Assembly (NCBI GenBank): GCA_013375405.1 | Contig: JABXJU010000249.1 | Location: 1 to 5,648, forward strand | Source of the DNA: Candidatus Helarchaeota archaeon | GTDB lineage: Archaea > Asgardarchaeota > Lokiarchaeia > Helarchaeales > HEL-GB-A | Direction of reading: 5' to 3' | Length of the DNA: 5,648 nt | Part shown: in pieces, positions 1-5,225 of the stretch | How the letters are laid out: each line of letters opens with the position of its first letter | Numbering within the stretch: position 1 is the first letter of the stretch | Program-made: the position numbers and the translations under genes | Notes under the pieces: model-generated | The model's input: only the letters and a program-made list of their open reading frames with translations | The model's database searches: none | Told to the model about the DNA's origin: nothing

Positions 1-214
1 CCGATCTTTTATGAAACCCAATATCGAACCCTACAAGTTGGGTTCGCTTTCTCATAAATTCTGCAATCGTCCCTTGTTTGATAACACCTTTTTGTTTAAT
101 GCCTTTAAGTTCCGTTTCATCAAAATCAGGGTCTTTTTTATCCGATGAGATTTTTGTAGTAGATTTTGCCCTTTTTTTAGTGCTAGCTTTTTTACTCTTA
201 CTATTTTGGGTCAA
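1..214 (-). CDS. top6B: Probable DNA topoisomerase VI subunit B, N-terminal 71 residues (partial)
   Basis: This frame runs off the left edge, and only the first 71 codons are visible. I start it at TTG (212-214). An AGGTG Shine-Dalgarno lies 7 nt upstream, and a TAG stop lies just above in frame. Residues 1-45 are a charged, Lys/Ser/Thr-rich tail, probably disordered. Residues 46-71 read IKQGTIAEFMRKRTQLVGFD and then IGFHKRS. This resembles the opening of archaeal Top6B proteins (pattern 'aEFf.kNr.llGFd..tral'), which comes just before the ATP-binding Bergerat (GHKL) fold. Top6B is the ATPase subunit of the type IIB topoisomerase that relaxes and decatenates DNA together with Top6A. The ATPase motifs lie outside the window, so the call rests on about 25 residues. 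Another GHKL-type protein is possible. The gene lies on the same strand as coaBC but about 400 bp downstream of it, so it probably has its own promoter. Confidence 0.55.
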   Translation of the reverse strand, partial: MTQNSKSKKASTKKRAKSTTKISSDKKDPDFDETELKGIKQKGVIKQGTIAEFMRKRTQLVGFDIGFHKRS

Positions 215-221
215 AATTTTA

Positions 222-226
222 CACCT
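222..226 (-). promoter_or_regulatory. Shine-Dalgarno AGGTG of the leftmost gene
   Basis: On the minus strand AGGTG is followed by 7 nt and then TTG (212-214). There is no ATG or GTG at the right distance in this frame. The next in-frame ATG falls inside the conserved AEFM segment. The SD therefore decides the TTG start. Confidence 0.6.
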
Positions 227-396
227 AATTGACTAAAAAGCCAAATAATCCTATCTAATTTCAAGATGTAACTCAGGAGAATGATCCATCTTTCATCATC
301 AACTAATTCAAATGCAACCATTCAGTATCCAATTCATTATTATTTTATTAAATTAAAAACCTCACCCTTTCCAAAGTAAGATATTTTTAAACAAGA

Positions 397-440
397 GGCT
401 CGTGGAAACCAGCCTGCGGGTTTGGAATAGCTGGTGAGCC
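397..440. other. GC-rich imperfect hairpin, candidate structured RNA
   Basis: GGCTC (397-401) can pair with GAGCC (436-440), and ACCAGC (408-413) with GCTGGT (430-435). The two 3' halves are contiguous, while the 5' halves are separated by a six-base bulge, GTGGAA. The loop is 16 nt. The result is 11 Watson-Crick pairs in a patch much richer in G+C than the AT-rich gap around it, a common sign of structured RNA in AT-rich archaea. The bulge GTGGAA opposite the GGTGAGCC side has GA/GA character like a kink-turn, but it does not fit the consensus cleanly. Strand, ends and function are unknown. An ATATTTTTAAA tract at 381-391 is TATA-like but may lie too close to serve a plus-strand transcript containing the whole hairpin. 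Confidence 0.3.
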
Positions 441-469
441 CGACAAAATTTCAAATGCGGTATGATGCT

Positions 470-488
470 TGAAAAATGTCATTTTTCA
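470..488. repeat. Perfect 9-bp dyad with one-base centre
   Basis: TGAAAAATG (470-478) and CATTTTTCA (480-488) are exact reverse complements around T479. A second arm is possible: ATGATG (462-467) can pair with CATCAT (487-492), giving a longer hairpin with a bulge. The one-base centre makes it better suited as a protein-binding dyad in DNA than as a tight RNA hairpin. It lies about 255 bp upstream of the leftmost gene and about 130 bp past the end of coaBC. Its role is unknown, and in AT-rich DNA such a dyad could be chance. Confidence 0.45.
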
Positions 489-564
489 TCATAAACTTGC
501 TACTAATTATGAAAAAAGTATCATTCATTTATAGATATTCCTAATGACTGATGAAGAAAAACCT

Positions 565-596
565 TTTATCGAAAAATAATGGAATTTTACGATAAA
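565..596 (-). terminator. Hairpin plus T-rich tail downstream of coaBC, likely terminator
   Basis: TTTATCG (565-571) pairs with CGATAAA (590-596). After one A/A mismatch, AAAAT (573-577) pairs with ATTTT (584-588) around a six-base loop, giving 12 pairs in 32 nt. It starts about 20 nt past the coaBC stop. Read on the minus strand it is followed by a T-rich stretch complementary to GAAGAAAAA (553-561). Archaeal termination depends mainly on U-tracts, so the T-rich tail is as relevant as the hairpin. Placement just past a stop codon and before a long gap supports a terminator or a 3'-end-stabilising structure. Confidence 0.5.
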
Positions 597-616
597 TCAA
601 CTGCTTCTAGGACATT

Positions 617-1924
617 TTAGCCTTCTTCACTCGCAATTTGTTTAACTGCAATATCCAAAATTTTACGAGCAATTTTCCCTTTATAATCCAAATTGAGGAC
701 AGTTACATTCTTATCTTTGTCAATAACATAGATCGCATTCTTTTCTGACTCAAATCCTTGTTCAGGTTTGCCTACATCATTCGCACAGATAATATTTGCA
801 TCTGTTTCGAGTAATCGAGAATGCGCGCTTTCAATTAATTGTTCAGGACTCACATTATGCTCTGCCTTAAAGGGGATCATAAAAACATTGGGATCCGCAG
901 CTCTGGCAACTTCAATACACTTCGCTGTAGGTCTGAGTTTCACAGACAAATCCTGTTGTTTGGATGCAATCTTATGATTTGCTGTATCTTCTGGAGTATA
1001 ATCTGAAATCGCCGCAGCACAAATAAATAGATCAAATTTTTCAGCCCGAAGCAAACGATCAATGTGCTTATTTAACTCTGCAGTACTAATAATTTCGACT
1101 TTTCTTATTGTTTCAGGTATTTCTGCGCTAGTTCCCTTTCCATAAATTAAGGTCACGTCCGCACCTCGATGCATCGCTTCAACAGCAAGCGCCACGCCCA
1201 TCTTTCCCGTTGAAGGATTCGTGATAAAACGCACTGGATCGATGTGTTCTCTTGTCGGACCCGATGTAACTAAAACTCTTAAGCCTTCCATATCGTGGTG
1301 TAAAGCACTGGTCTCTAGAATGAATTCAGTTGTCTGTTCAACGATATCATCGATATGGGCGATTTTAGCTTTTTTCTCCTCAATCCGAGGACCAATAAAA
1401 TTGACGCCATACCTTTTTAAGGTTTCAATATTTTTCTTGACGATGGGATGGGCATACATTGTTTCGTGCATCGCAGGAACAATAGCGATCGGAATTCGCC
1501 CGAATCCTGTAGTTACCACCGTTGTTACAGGCGTATCATCAATGCCACATGCAATTTTTGAGATAGTGTTAGCGGTCGCCGGGCATACAAGTATGACATC
1601 AACGTTATCCCCTTCATTTCCTGCTAAACTGACATGCTCAATCTTTCCCGTTAATTCAGTTACCACTTCATTCCCTGTGGCCCAATGCATAAGGCTTGGG
1701 TTAATCATCTTCGTGGCCGCATCTGACATAACTGCATAGATTTCCGCCCCAAGTCGCATTAACTGTCTTGCAATGATCGGGGCTTCGACAGCTGCCACAC
1801 TCCCACAAATACAAAGCGCTATCTTCTTTCCTACCAAAATTTTACTTTCCGAGCTTTGTATTGTCTTAGAAGGATGCTTGTCAAACATCTTTTTAACCAC
1901 ATTCGTTTTTCCTATGTAACTCAA
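617..1924 (-). CDS. coaBC: Bifunctional phosphopantothenoylcysteine decarboxylase / phosphopantothenate-cysteine ligase
   Basis: CoaBC (Dfp) joins 4'-phosphopantothenate to cysteine using a nucleotide triphosphate, then decarboxylates the product to 4'-phosphopantetheine in the cytosol. The frame is 435 residues, about normal. The N-terminal CoaC flavoprotein domain (about 30-200) shows GSVAAVEAP (41-49) for FMN binding, the active-site His in EHVSLAG (H97), CPATANTISKIACGI (114-128), and PAMHETMY (150-157). The last is the PxMNxxMW motif with His for Asn, as I recall from archaeal homologues. The C-terminal CoaB domain (about 213-430) shows VLVTSGPTREHIDPVRFITN, then STGKMG (238-243), AAAISDY (303-309), HKIASK (317-322, with the catalytic Lys) and ICANDVG (379-385). 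The stretch HPSKTI ahead of the CoaC domain is also typical of archaeal forms. The first codon given is TTG (1924), which lacks an SD. GTG at 1898-1900 (codon 9) has AGGA 9 nt upstream and is my preferred start (427 residues). ATG at 1886-1888 is a third option. The gene is divergent from pok, which makes its precursor. Confidence 0.95.
   Translation of the reverse strand: MSYIGKTNVVKKMFDKHPSKTIQSSESKILVGKKIALCICGSVAAVEAPIIARQLMRLGAEIYAVMSDAATKMINPSLMHWATGNEVVTELTGKIEHVSLAGNEGDNVDVILVCPATANTISKIACGIDDTPVTTVVTTGFGRIPIAIVPAMHETMYAHPIVKKNIETLKRYGVNFIGPRIEEKKAKIAHIDDIVEQTTEFILETSALHHDMEGLRVLVTSGPTREHIDPVRFITNPSTGKMGVALAVEAMHRGADVTLIYGKGTSAEIPETIRKVEIISTAELNKHIDRLLRAEKFDLFICAAAISDYTPEDTANHKIASKQQDLSVKLRPTAKCIEVARAADPNVFMIPFKAEHNVSPEQLIESAHSRLLETDANIICANDVGKPEQGFESEKNAIYVIDKDKNVTVLNLDYKGKIARKILDIAVKQIASEEG
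1910..1913 (-). promoter_or_regulatory. AGGA Shine-Dalgarno favouring the GTG start of coaBC
   Basis: On the minus strand AGGA is followed by 9 nt and then GTG (1898-1900). Neither the upstream TTG (1922-1924) nor the downstream ATG (1886-1888) has a comparable motif. Translation from this GTG would remove eight residues from the longest frame, all upstream of the conserved HPSKTI segment. Confidence 0.45.
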
Positions 1925-1934
1925 ATCACGTCGC

Positions 1935-1942
1935 TTTATTAA
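1935..1942 (-). promoter_or_regulatory. TATA-like box, candidate coaBC promoter
   Basis: The minus strand reads TTAATAAA. Archaeal transcription starts about 25 nt past the TATA centre, which would fall near 1911-1914. That leaves a very short leader carrying the AGGA motif ahead of GTG 1900, and the TTG at 1924 would be untranscribed. An alternative TATA-like box, TAATATAA, lies at 1986-1993 and would give a longer leader. The region is AT-rich, so such matches are easily found by chance. Confidence 0.3.
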
Positions 1943-2033
1943 GTTTGAGTACTGAGTCTTCTATGGAAGTAACTTATCTACACGGTTATATTACTTGATT
2001 AATTAATTTTAGAAATAATTGAAAAAATTTGAA

Positions 2034-2049
2034 TATATAGATCTATATA
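2034..2049. repeat. Perfect 16-bp palindrome between divergent CoA genes, possible operator
   Basis: TATATAGATCTATATA is its own reverse complement, centred between 2041 and 2042. It abuts a second inverted repeat, AGATTC (2049-2054) and GAATCT (2059-2064) around CATA. The pair lies between coaBC and pok, about 30-60 bp upstream of the pok TATA-like box. That is a plausible place for a dimeric regulator acting on both directions. No known regulator motif is recognised, and AT-rich composition raises the chance of random palindromes. Confidence 0.4.
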
Positions 2050-2092
2050 GATTCCATAGAATCTTAATATTTCAAACTTATTATACCCAATC

Positions 2093-2100
2093 TTTATAAA
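2093..2100 (+). promoter_or_regulatory. TATA box of the pok-pps-hps-panE operon
   Basis: TTTATAAA is a near-consensus archaeal TATA box. Transcription would start about 25 nt further on, near 2120-2125. That would leave a leader of roughly 5-10 nt before ATG 2130 or about 22-27 nt before the pok GTG at 2147. The spacing agrees with a single promoter for the whole plus-strand gene block, which has no later gap longer than 15 nt. Confidence 0.55.
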
Positions 2101-2129
2101 TGCCCGAAAATCCCTTCTAGGTAGAGAAT

Positions 2130-2153
2130 ATGAACTTGAATGGAACGTGGTAG
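2130..2153 (+). other. Seven-codon leader ORF overlapping the pok start
   Basis: ATG at 2130 is preceded by AGGT (2119-2122) with 7 nt spacing, the best initiation signal in this leader. It would encode MNLNGTW and stop at TAG (2151-2153), in another frame and just past the pok GTG (2147-2149). The pok GTG itself has no visible SD. A ribosome ending here would sit on the pok start, so translational coupling is possible. Alternatively the ORF is chance, or the true pok start was shifted by a base change. No peptide function is claimed. Confidence 0.35.
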
Positions 2154-3064
2154 CACCAGTGACGAGAGTCAAGTGTCCCGGGCATATAACTGGATTTTTT
2201 GAGATATGCAAAAATGGAAGAGATGCTCGGTATACAGGCTCGAGAGGTGCGGGGGTGTGCATAGATAAAGGGGTGGAGACGGATTTAACTGTTCTAGATA
2301 ATGATGAAGTTAAAGTAGATATTACATTAAATGGGGAGGATATTGCTGCACCTGTGACGCAATCCGTTGTAAACCAGTTTTTAGAATTCAAAAAACAGTC
2401 TTATTTAGTTCTAGTTAGGCATAATGTTGAAGTGCCAATGAGTGCAGGATTTGGCGCTAGTGGAGCAGGAGCGCTCAGCACGGCTTATGCACTCAATAAG
2501 GAGTTAGAATTGAATATGACGCGCAATGCCATTGCTACGGTTGCACATATAGCGGAAGTAGAAAATCAAACTGGATTAGGGGATGTAATTGCCCAAACGT
2601 ATGGTGGGGTTGAAATACGACTTGAACCAGGGGCGCCAGGCATTGGCAGAGTGGATCAAATCATCCCAGATCCGACATTAAAAGTCGTTTGTGTGAATAT
2701 GGGGAAACTGGAGACGAAGTCAATATTATCGAATCCAACCCACCAAGAACGGATTAATCGGGCAGGGAAAAAGTTAATTGCGGAATTACTTCAAAATGCC
2801 ACAATTGAAAATTTTTTACGCCTTTCAAAGAAATTCATGGAAGAATCGGAATTATTATCGAGTGAGTTAAAAGAATTATTAATTTATGTTGAAGATTTAC
2901 ATTCTATACCAGCGAGTATGGTCATGTTAGGGGAATCCCTATTTACTTTTGCGGAAAGAGCGAAAAGTGATGAATTAAAAGATGAAATCCAAGCCTATTC
3001 TCCGGAGTTGAAGGTTTTTACGTGTGAGATTGATTATATCGGACCTAGAGTAATTGAGGTATAA
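2147..3064 (+). CDS. pok: Pantoate kinase (GHMP family)
   Basis: PoK phosphorylates pantoate with ATP to 4-phosphopantoate, the first of the two archaea-specific steps that replace bacterial PanC and CoaA. The protein is 305 residues, usual for the family. It opens with RVKCPGHITGFFEI and GSRGAGVCI (31-39), the family's N-terminal signature. The GHMP phosphate-binding loop is PMSAGFGASGAGALS (97-111). TGLGDVIAQTYGG (142-154) carries the conserved acidic segment, and MVMLGESLFTF (258-268) matches the C-terminal glycine-containing motif. No ATG lies in this frame ahead of the conserved N-terminus, so I use GTG at 2147. A second GTG at 2159 (codon 5) is possible. No SD is evident for either, which is odd given good SDs downstream. 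The gene ends 3 nt before pps, whose enzyme uses its product. Confidence 0.93.
   Translation: MVAPVTRVKCPGHITGFFEICKNGRDARYTGSRGAGVCIDKGVETDLTVLDNDEVKVDITLNGEDIAAPVTQSVVNQFLEFKKQSYLVLVRHNVEVPMSAGFGASGAGALSTAYALNKELELNMTRNAIATVAHIAEVENQTGLGDVIAQTYGGVEIRLEPGAPGIGRVDQIIPDPTLKVVCVNMGKLETKSILSNPTHQERINRAGKKLIAELLQNATIENFLRLSKKFMEESELLSSELKELLIYVEDLHSIPASMVMLGESLFTFAERAKSDELKDEIQAYSPELKVFTCEIDYIGPRVIEV
3056..3060 (+). promoter_or_regulatory. Shine-Dalgarno GAGGT of pps inside the pok end
   Basis: GAGGT lies in the last codons of pok with 7 nt to the pps ATG at 3068. It fixes the pps start and indicates translation in step with pok. Confidence 0.6.
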
Positions 3065-3067
3065 TAG

Positions 3068-3907
3068 ATGAGTAAGGAAAGTGAAACTGGAGATAGATTT
3101 TTACAGAAGGATCATCCGCGCTTTCTCTCATTAAACATTAGACATAATATTACGAAGGGATTTGAGGATGATGTGGTAGCGAAAGCAGGTCTGATAGCTC
3201 ATGGACGAGGAGAAGCGTTTGATTATATCGTTGGGGAACGCACGAATCAGCCTGCAAAGGAAGCGATAATAGCTGCGGCCGCAGCACTACTATTAGCAGA
3301 GCATCCGGTAATCAGCGTGAATGGAAATGTTGCGGCGCTCGTTCCAAATGAACTTGTGGAATTATCAAAAGTAGCCAAAGCGTCTTTAGAGGTTAATCTC
3401 TTTTATCATACAGAAAAACGCTTAACTGCAATTAAAAATTATTTGATAGCAGCAGGAGCGAAAGAAATTCTTGGATTAAATATGGAAGTGCAGGTTTCCA
3501 TTCCTGAGTTATCTTCATTAAGGCGGCACGTTGATCCTAAGGGAATTTACATTGCAGATCTCGTGTTAATCCCCTTAGAAGATGGAGATCGAACGGAAGC
3601 GTTGAAAAAGTTTGGTAAAAAAGTGATTGCAATCGATTTAAATCCGCTTAGTCGGACAGCGCAGTGGGCAGATATAACTATTGTCGATAATATTATTCGC
3701 TGCATGCCCCTCCTCATTCAAGAAGTGAAGAATCTAAGTGAAAAAGATTCTGAAACCTTGCAGCAAATAGTGAATTCTTTCAATAATAAAGAGAATTTAG
3801 GAAAAATGATAGAATTTATGGGCGAATATTTATCCAGCCTAGCAGAAAAAGGAATCTATATTCCTGAAGCTGCTCAAGTCTTTGCTGAAATGAAAGAAGA
3901 TGTATAA
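3068..3907 (+). CDS. pps: 4-phosphopantoate--beta-alanine ligase (phosphopantothenate synthetase)
   Basis: PPS condenses 4-phosphopantoate with beta-alanine, using ATP, to give 4'-phosphopantothenate, the substrate of CoaBC encoded divergently nearby. The 279 residues cover the whole family (COG1701, formerly DUF137), with a somewhat long C-terminal tail (about 220-279). Clear family blocks are HPRFLSLNIRHNITKGF (16-32), AGLIAHGRGEAFDYIVGE (40-57), HPVISVNGNVAALVP (79-93), EVNLFYHTEKR (108-118), IPLEDGDRTEAL (168-179) and IDLNPLSRTAQWADITIVDN (189-208). The block before GIYIADLVLIP reads SSLRRHVDPK, where relatives I recall have an HNRG-like sequence, so this segment may differ. The ATG at 3068 has GAGGT 7 nt upstream. 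The stop overlaps the next gene's longest frame by 8 nt, which suggests coupling. Confidence 0.95.
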   Translation: MSKESETGDRFLQKDHPRFLSLNIRHNITKGFEDDVVAKAGLIAHGRGEAFDYIVGERTNQPAKEAIIAAAAALLLAEHPVISVNGNVAALVPNELVELSKVAKASLEVNLFYHTEKRLTAIKNYLIAAGAKEILGLNMEVQVSIPELSSLRRHVDPKGIYIADLVLIPLEDGDRTEALKKFGKKVIAIDLNPLSRTAQWADITIVDNIIRCMPLLIQEVKNLSEKDSETLQQIVNSFNNKENLGKMIEFMGEYLSSLAEKGIYIPEAAQVFAEMKEDV

Positions 3908-5210
3908 GATGGGGAAGGAACGAATATTACAAGTTGCATTAGATTTTATGAATTTAGATCGGGCCATGCAAGTCGCCCGCGAGTCCGTGAAAGGAGGGGT
4001 TGAATGGTTAGAAGCAGGAACACCTCTAATTAAGAGTGAAGGGATGAATGCAATTCGGACGCTGAAGAAAGAATTTCCAGATCATCAGATAGTAGCCGAT
4101 ATGAAAATTATGGATGTTGGCTCTGTTGAGGTTGAAATGGCTGCGAAGAGTGGCGCAAATGTTGTTATTGTATTGGGACTTTCTGATGACTCTACGATTA
4201 GTGAGGCGGTTGCCGCTGGAAAGAAATACGGCGCACAGATCATGGTTGATATGATTAATGTAGAAAACATGATTGAACGGGCAGCGCAATTAGAACGGCT
4301 CGGTGTTGATATTATTTGTGTCCACGTGGGTATAGATCAGCAGATGAAGGGAATGAAACCACTAGAGATAACAAGACAGGTAGCAGAAATAATTACTACA
4401 CCGAAGTTGGCAATTGCGGGAGGGTTAAACTCCGAAACAGCTCCCAAGGCGATTGAAGCTGGCGCCGATATCATAATCATAGGGCATGCAATAACTGCTG
4501 CGCAGGATGCAGCAGAGGCGACGCAAATCTTAAAGGAGGCAATGGCCAGTGGCAAACCGATCGTTTCAAAACTTTTTAAAAAATATGATGAAGCGGAGTT
4601 GTATAAAGTATTCGGAATGCTCTCGACGCCAAATATCTCGGATGCAATGCATCGTATACCAGCAATGAGTGGGATAAGACCGGTTTGGATTGGAAGTAAG
4701 ATGGTTGGTAAGGCCGTCACGGTCCGTACATATCCCGGAGATTGGTCTAAGACAGTGGAGGCCATTGATATTGCTGGGAAAGGGGATATTATTGTAATTG
4801 ATGCTGCTGGAGGAGAAGTTGCAGTTTGGGGAGAGCTCGCATCATGGAGTTGTAAGGTAAAGGAGATTGCAGGTGTGGTAATTGATGGAGCAGTACGTGA
4901 TGTGGAAGACATTCGAGAGATAAAGTTTCCAGTATTTGCACGTTATATTACTTCAGCTGCAGGAGAACCTAAGGGATTTGGTGAGATTAATATTGAAATT
5001 GAGTGCGGTGGGGTAAAAGTCGCTCCAGGGGATTGGGTTATTGGAGATGATAACGGAATCATGGTCATTCCAAAAGCACAAGCGCAAGAAATGGCAAACC
5101 GTGCAATGGATGTTCTCGAGAGAGAGAACCGAATTCGGGAGGAAATAAAACGGGGAAGTACTCTTTCAAAAGTGTTACAATTAAAAAAATGGGAAAAGAT
5201 TGTTGGATGA
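3900..5210 (+). CDS. 3-hexulose-6-phosphate synthase fused to RraA-like domain
   Basis: The 436 residues hold two domains. Residues 8-215 form an HPS-type TIM barrel of the orotidine-phosphate decarboxylase superfamily. They show LQVALDFMNLD at the start, EAGTPLIK (38-45), the metal/catalytic motif ADMKIMDVG (D67, K69, D72), HVG (142-144), and AGGLNSETAP with GHAIT (195-199) for phosphate binding. HPS interconverts ribulose-5-phosphate plus formaldehyde with hexulose-6-phosphate. In many archaea it runs backwards to make pentose phosphates. Residues 227-415 resemble RraA/4-hydroxy-4-methyl-2-oxoglutarate aldolase-like proteins: STPNISDAM, DIIVIDAAGGEVAVWGELAS (296-315), then GVVIDGAVRD (325-334) with R333-D334, PVFAR and PGDWVIGDDNG. 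Such HPS-RraA fusions occur in other archaea, often named 'hexulose-6-phosphate synthase/ribonuclease regulator', and the role of the second domain is unsettled. ATG 3900 overlaps pps. ATG 3909 (one base after the pps stop) is an equal alternative. No strong SD is seen for either. No 6-phospho-3-hexuloisomerase gene is in view. Confidence 0.9.
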   Translation: MYKMGKERILQVALDFMNLDRAMQVARESVKGGVEWLEAGTPLIKSEGMNAIRTLKKEFPDHQIVADMKIMDVGSVEVEMAAKSGANVVIVLGLSDDSTISEAVAAGKKYGAQIMVDMINVENMIERAAQLERLGVDIICVHVGIDQQMKGMKPLEITRQVAEIITTPKLAIAGGLNSETAPKAIEAGADIIIIGHAITAAQDAAEATQILKEAMASGKPIVSKLFKKYDEAELYKVFGMLSTPNISDAMHRIPAMSGIRPVWIGSKMVGKAVTVRTYPGDWSKTVEAIDIAGKGDIIVIDAAGGEVAVWGELASWSCKVKEIAGVVIDGAVRDVEDIREIKFPVFARYITSAAGEPKGFGEINIEIECGGVKVAPGDWVIGDDNGIMVIPKAQAQEMANRAMDVLERENRIREEIKRGSTLSKVLQLKKWEKIVG

Positions 5211-5216
5211 AGTTAT

Positions 5217-5222
5217 GGTGAT
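5217..5222 (+). promoter_or_regulatory. Shine-Dalgarno GGTGAT of panE
   Basis: GGTGAT is a strong match to the archaeal 16S tail. The core GGTG ends 5 nt before GTG 5226, which decides that start over ATG 5241, which lies within the nucleotide-binding strand. Confidence 0.65.
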
Positions 5223-5225
5223 TAT

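Noticed and set aside
262..306. C/D box sRNA on the minus strand (ATGATGA followed by CTGA)
   Set aside because: A C box and a D-like box are present, but no convincing C'/D' pair or terminal stem is seen. Short boxes like these occur by chance in AT-rich DNA.
281..379. 32-codon plus-strand ORF after CAGGAGA
   Set aside because: The SD-like sequence sits only one base from ATG, the peptide is low-complexity, and nothing supports coding.
1221..1739. 172-codon plus-strand ORF inside coaBC
   Set aside because: It lies antisense within a strongly conserved coaBC and shows no family features or initiation signals. It is a shadow frame.
1999..2391. 130-codon minus-strand ORF covering the divergent promoter region and the pok start
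   Set aside because: It is antisense to the conserved pok N-terminus and runs on into AT-rich intergenic DNA, with no domain seen.
4337..4912. 191-codon minus-strand ORF inside the HPS-RraA gene
   Set aside because: Its Ser/Ile/Ala-rich composition is the usual product of reading a real gene backwards, and the plus-strand frame is clearly coding.
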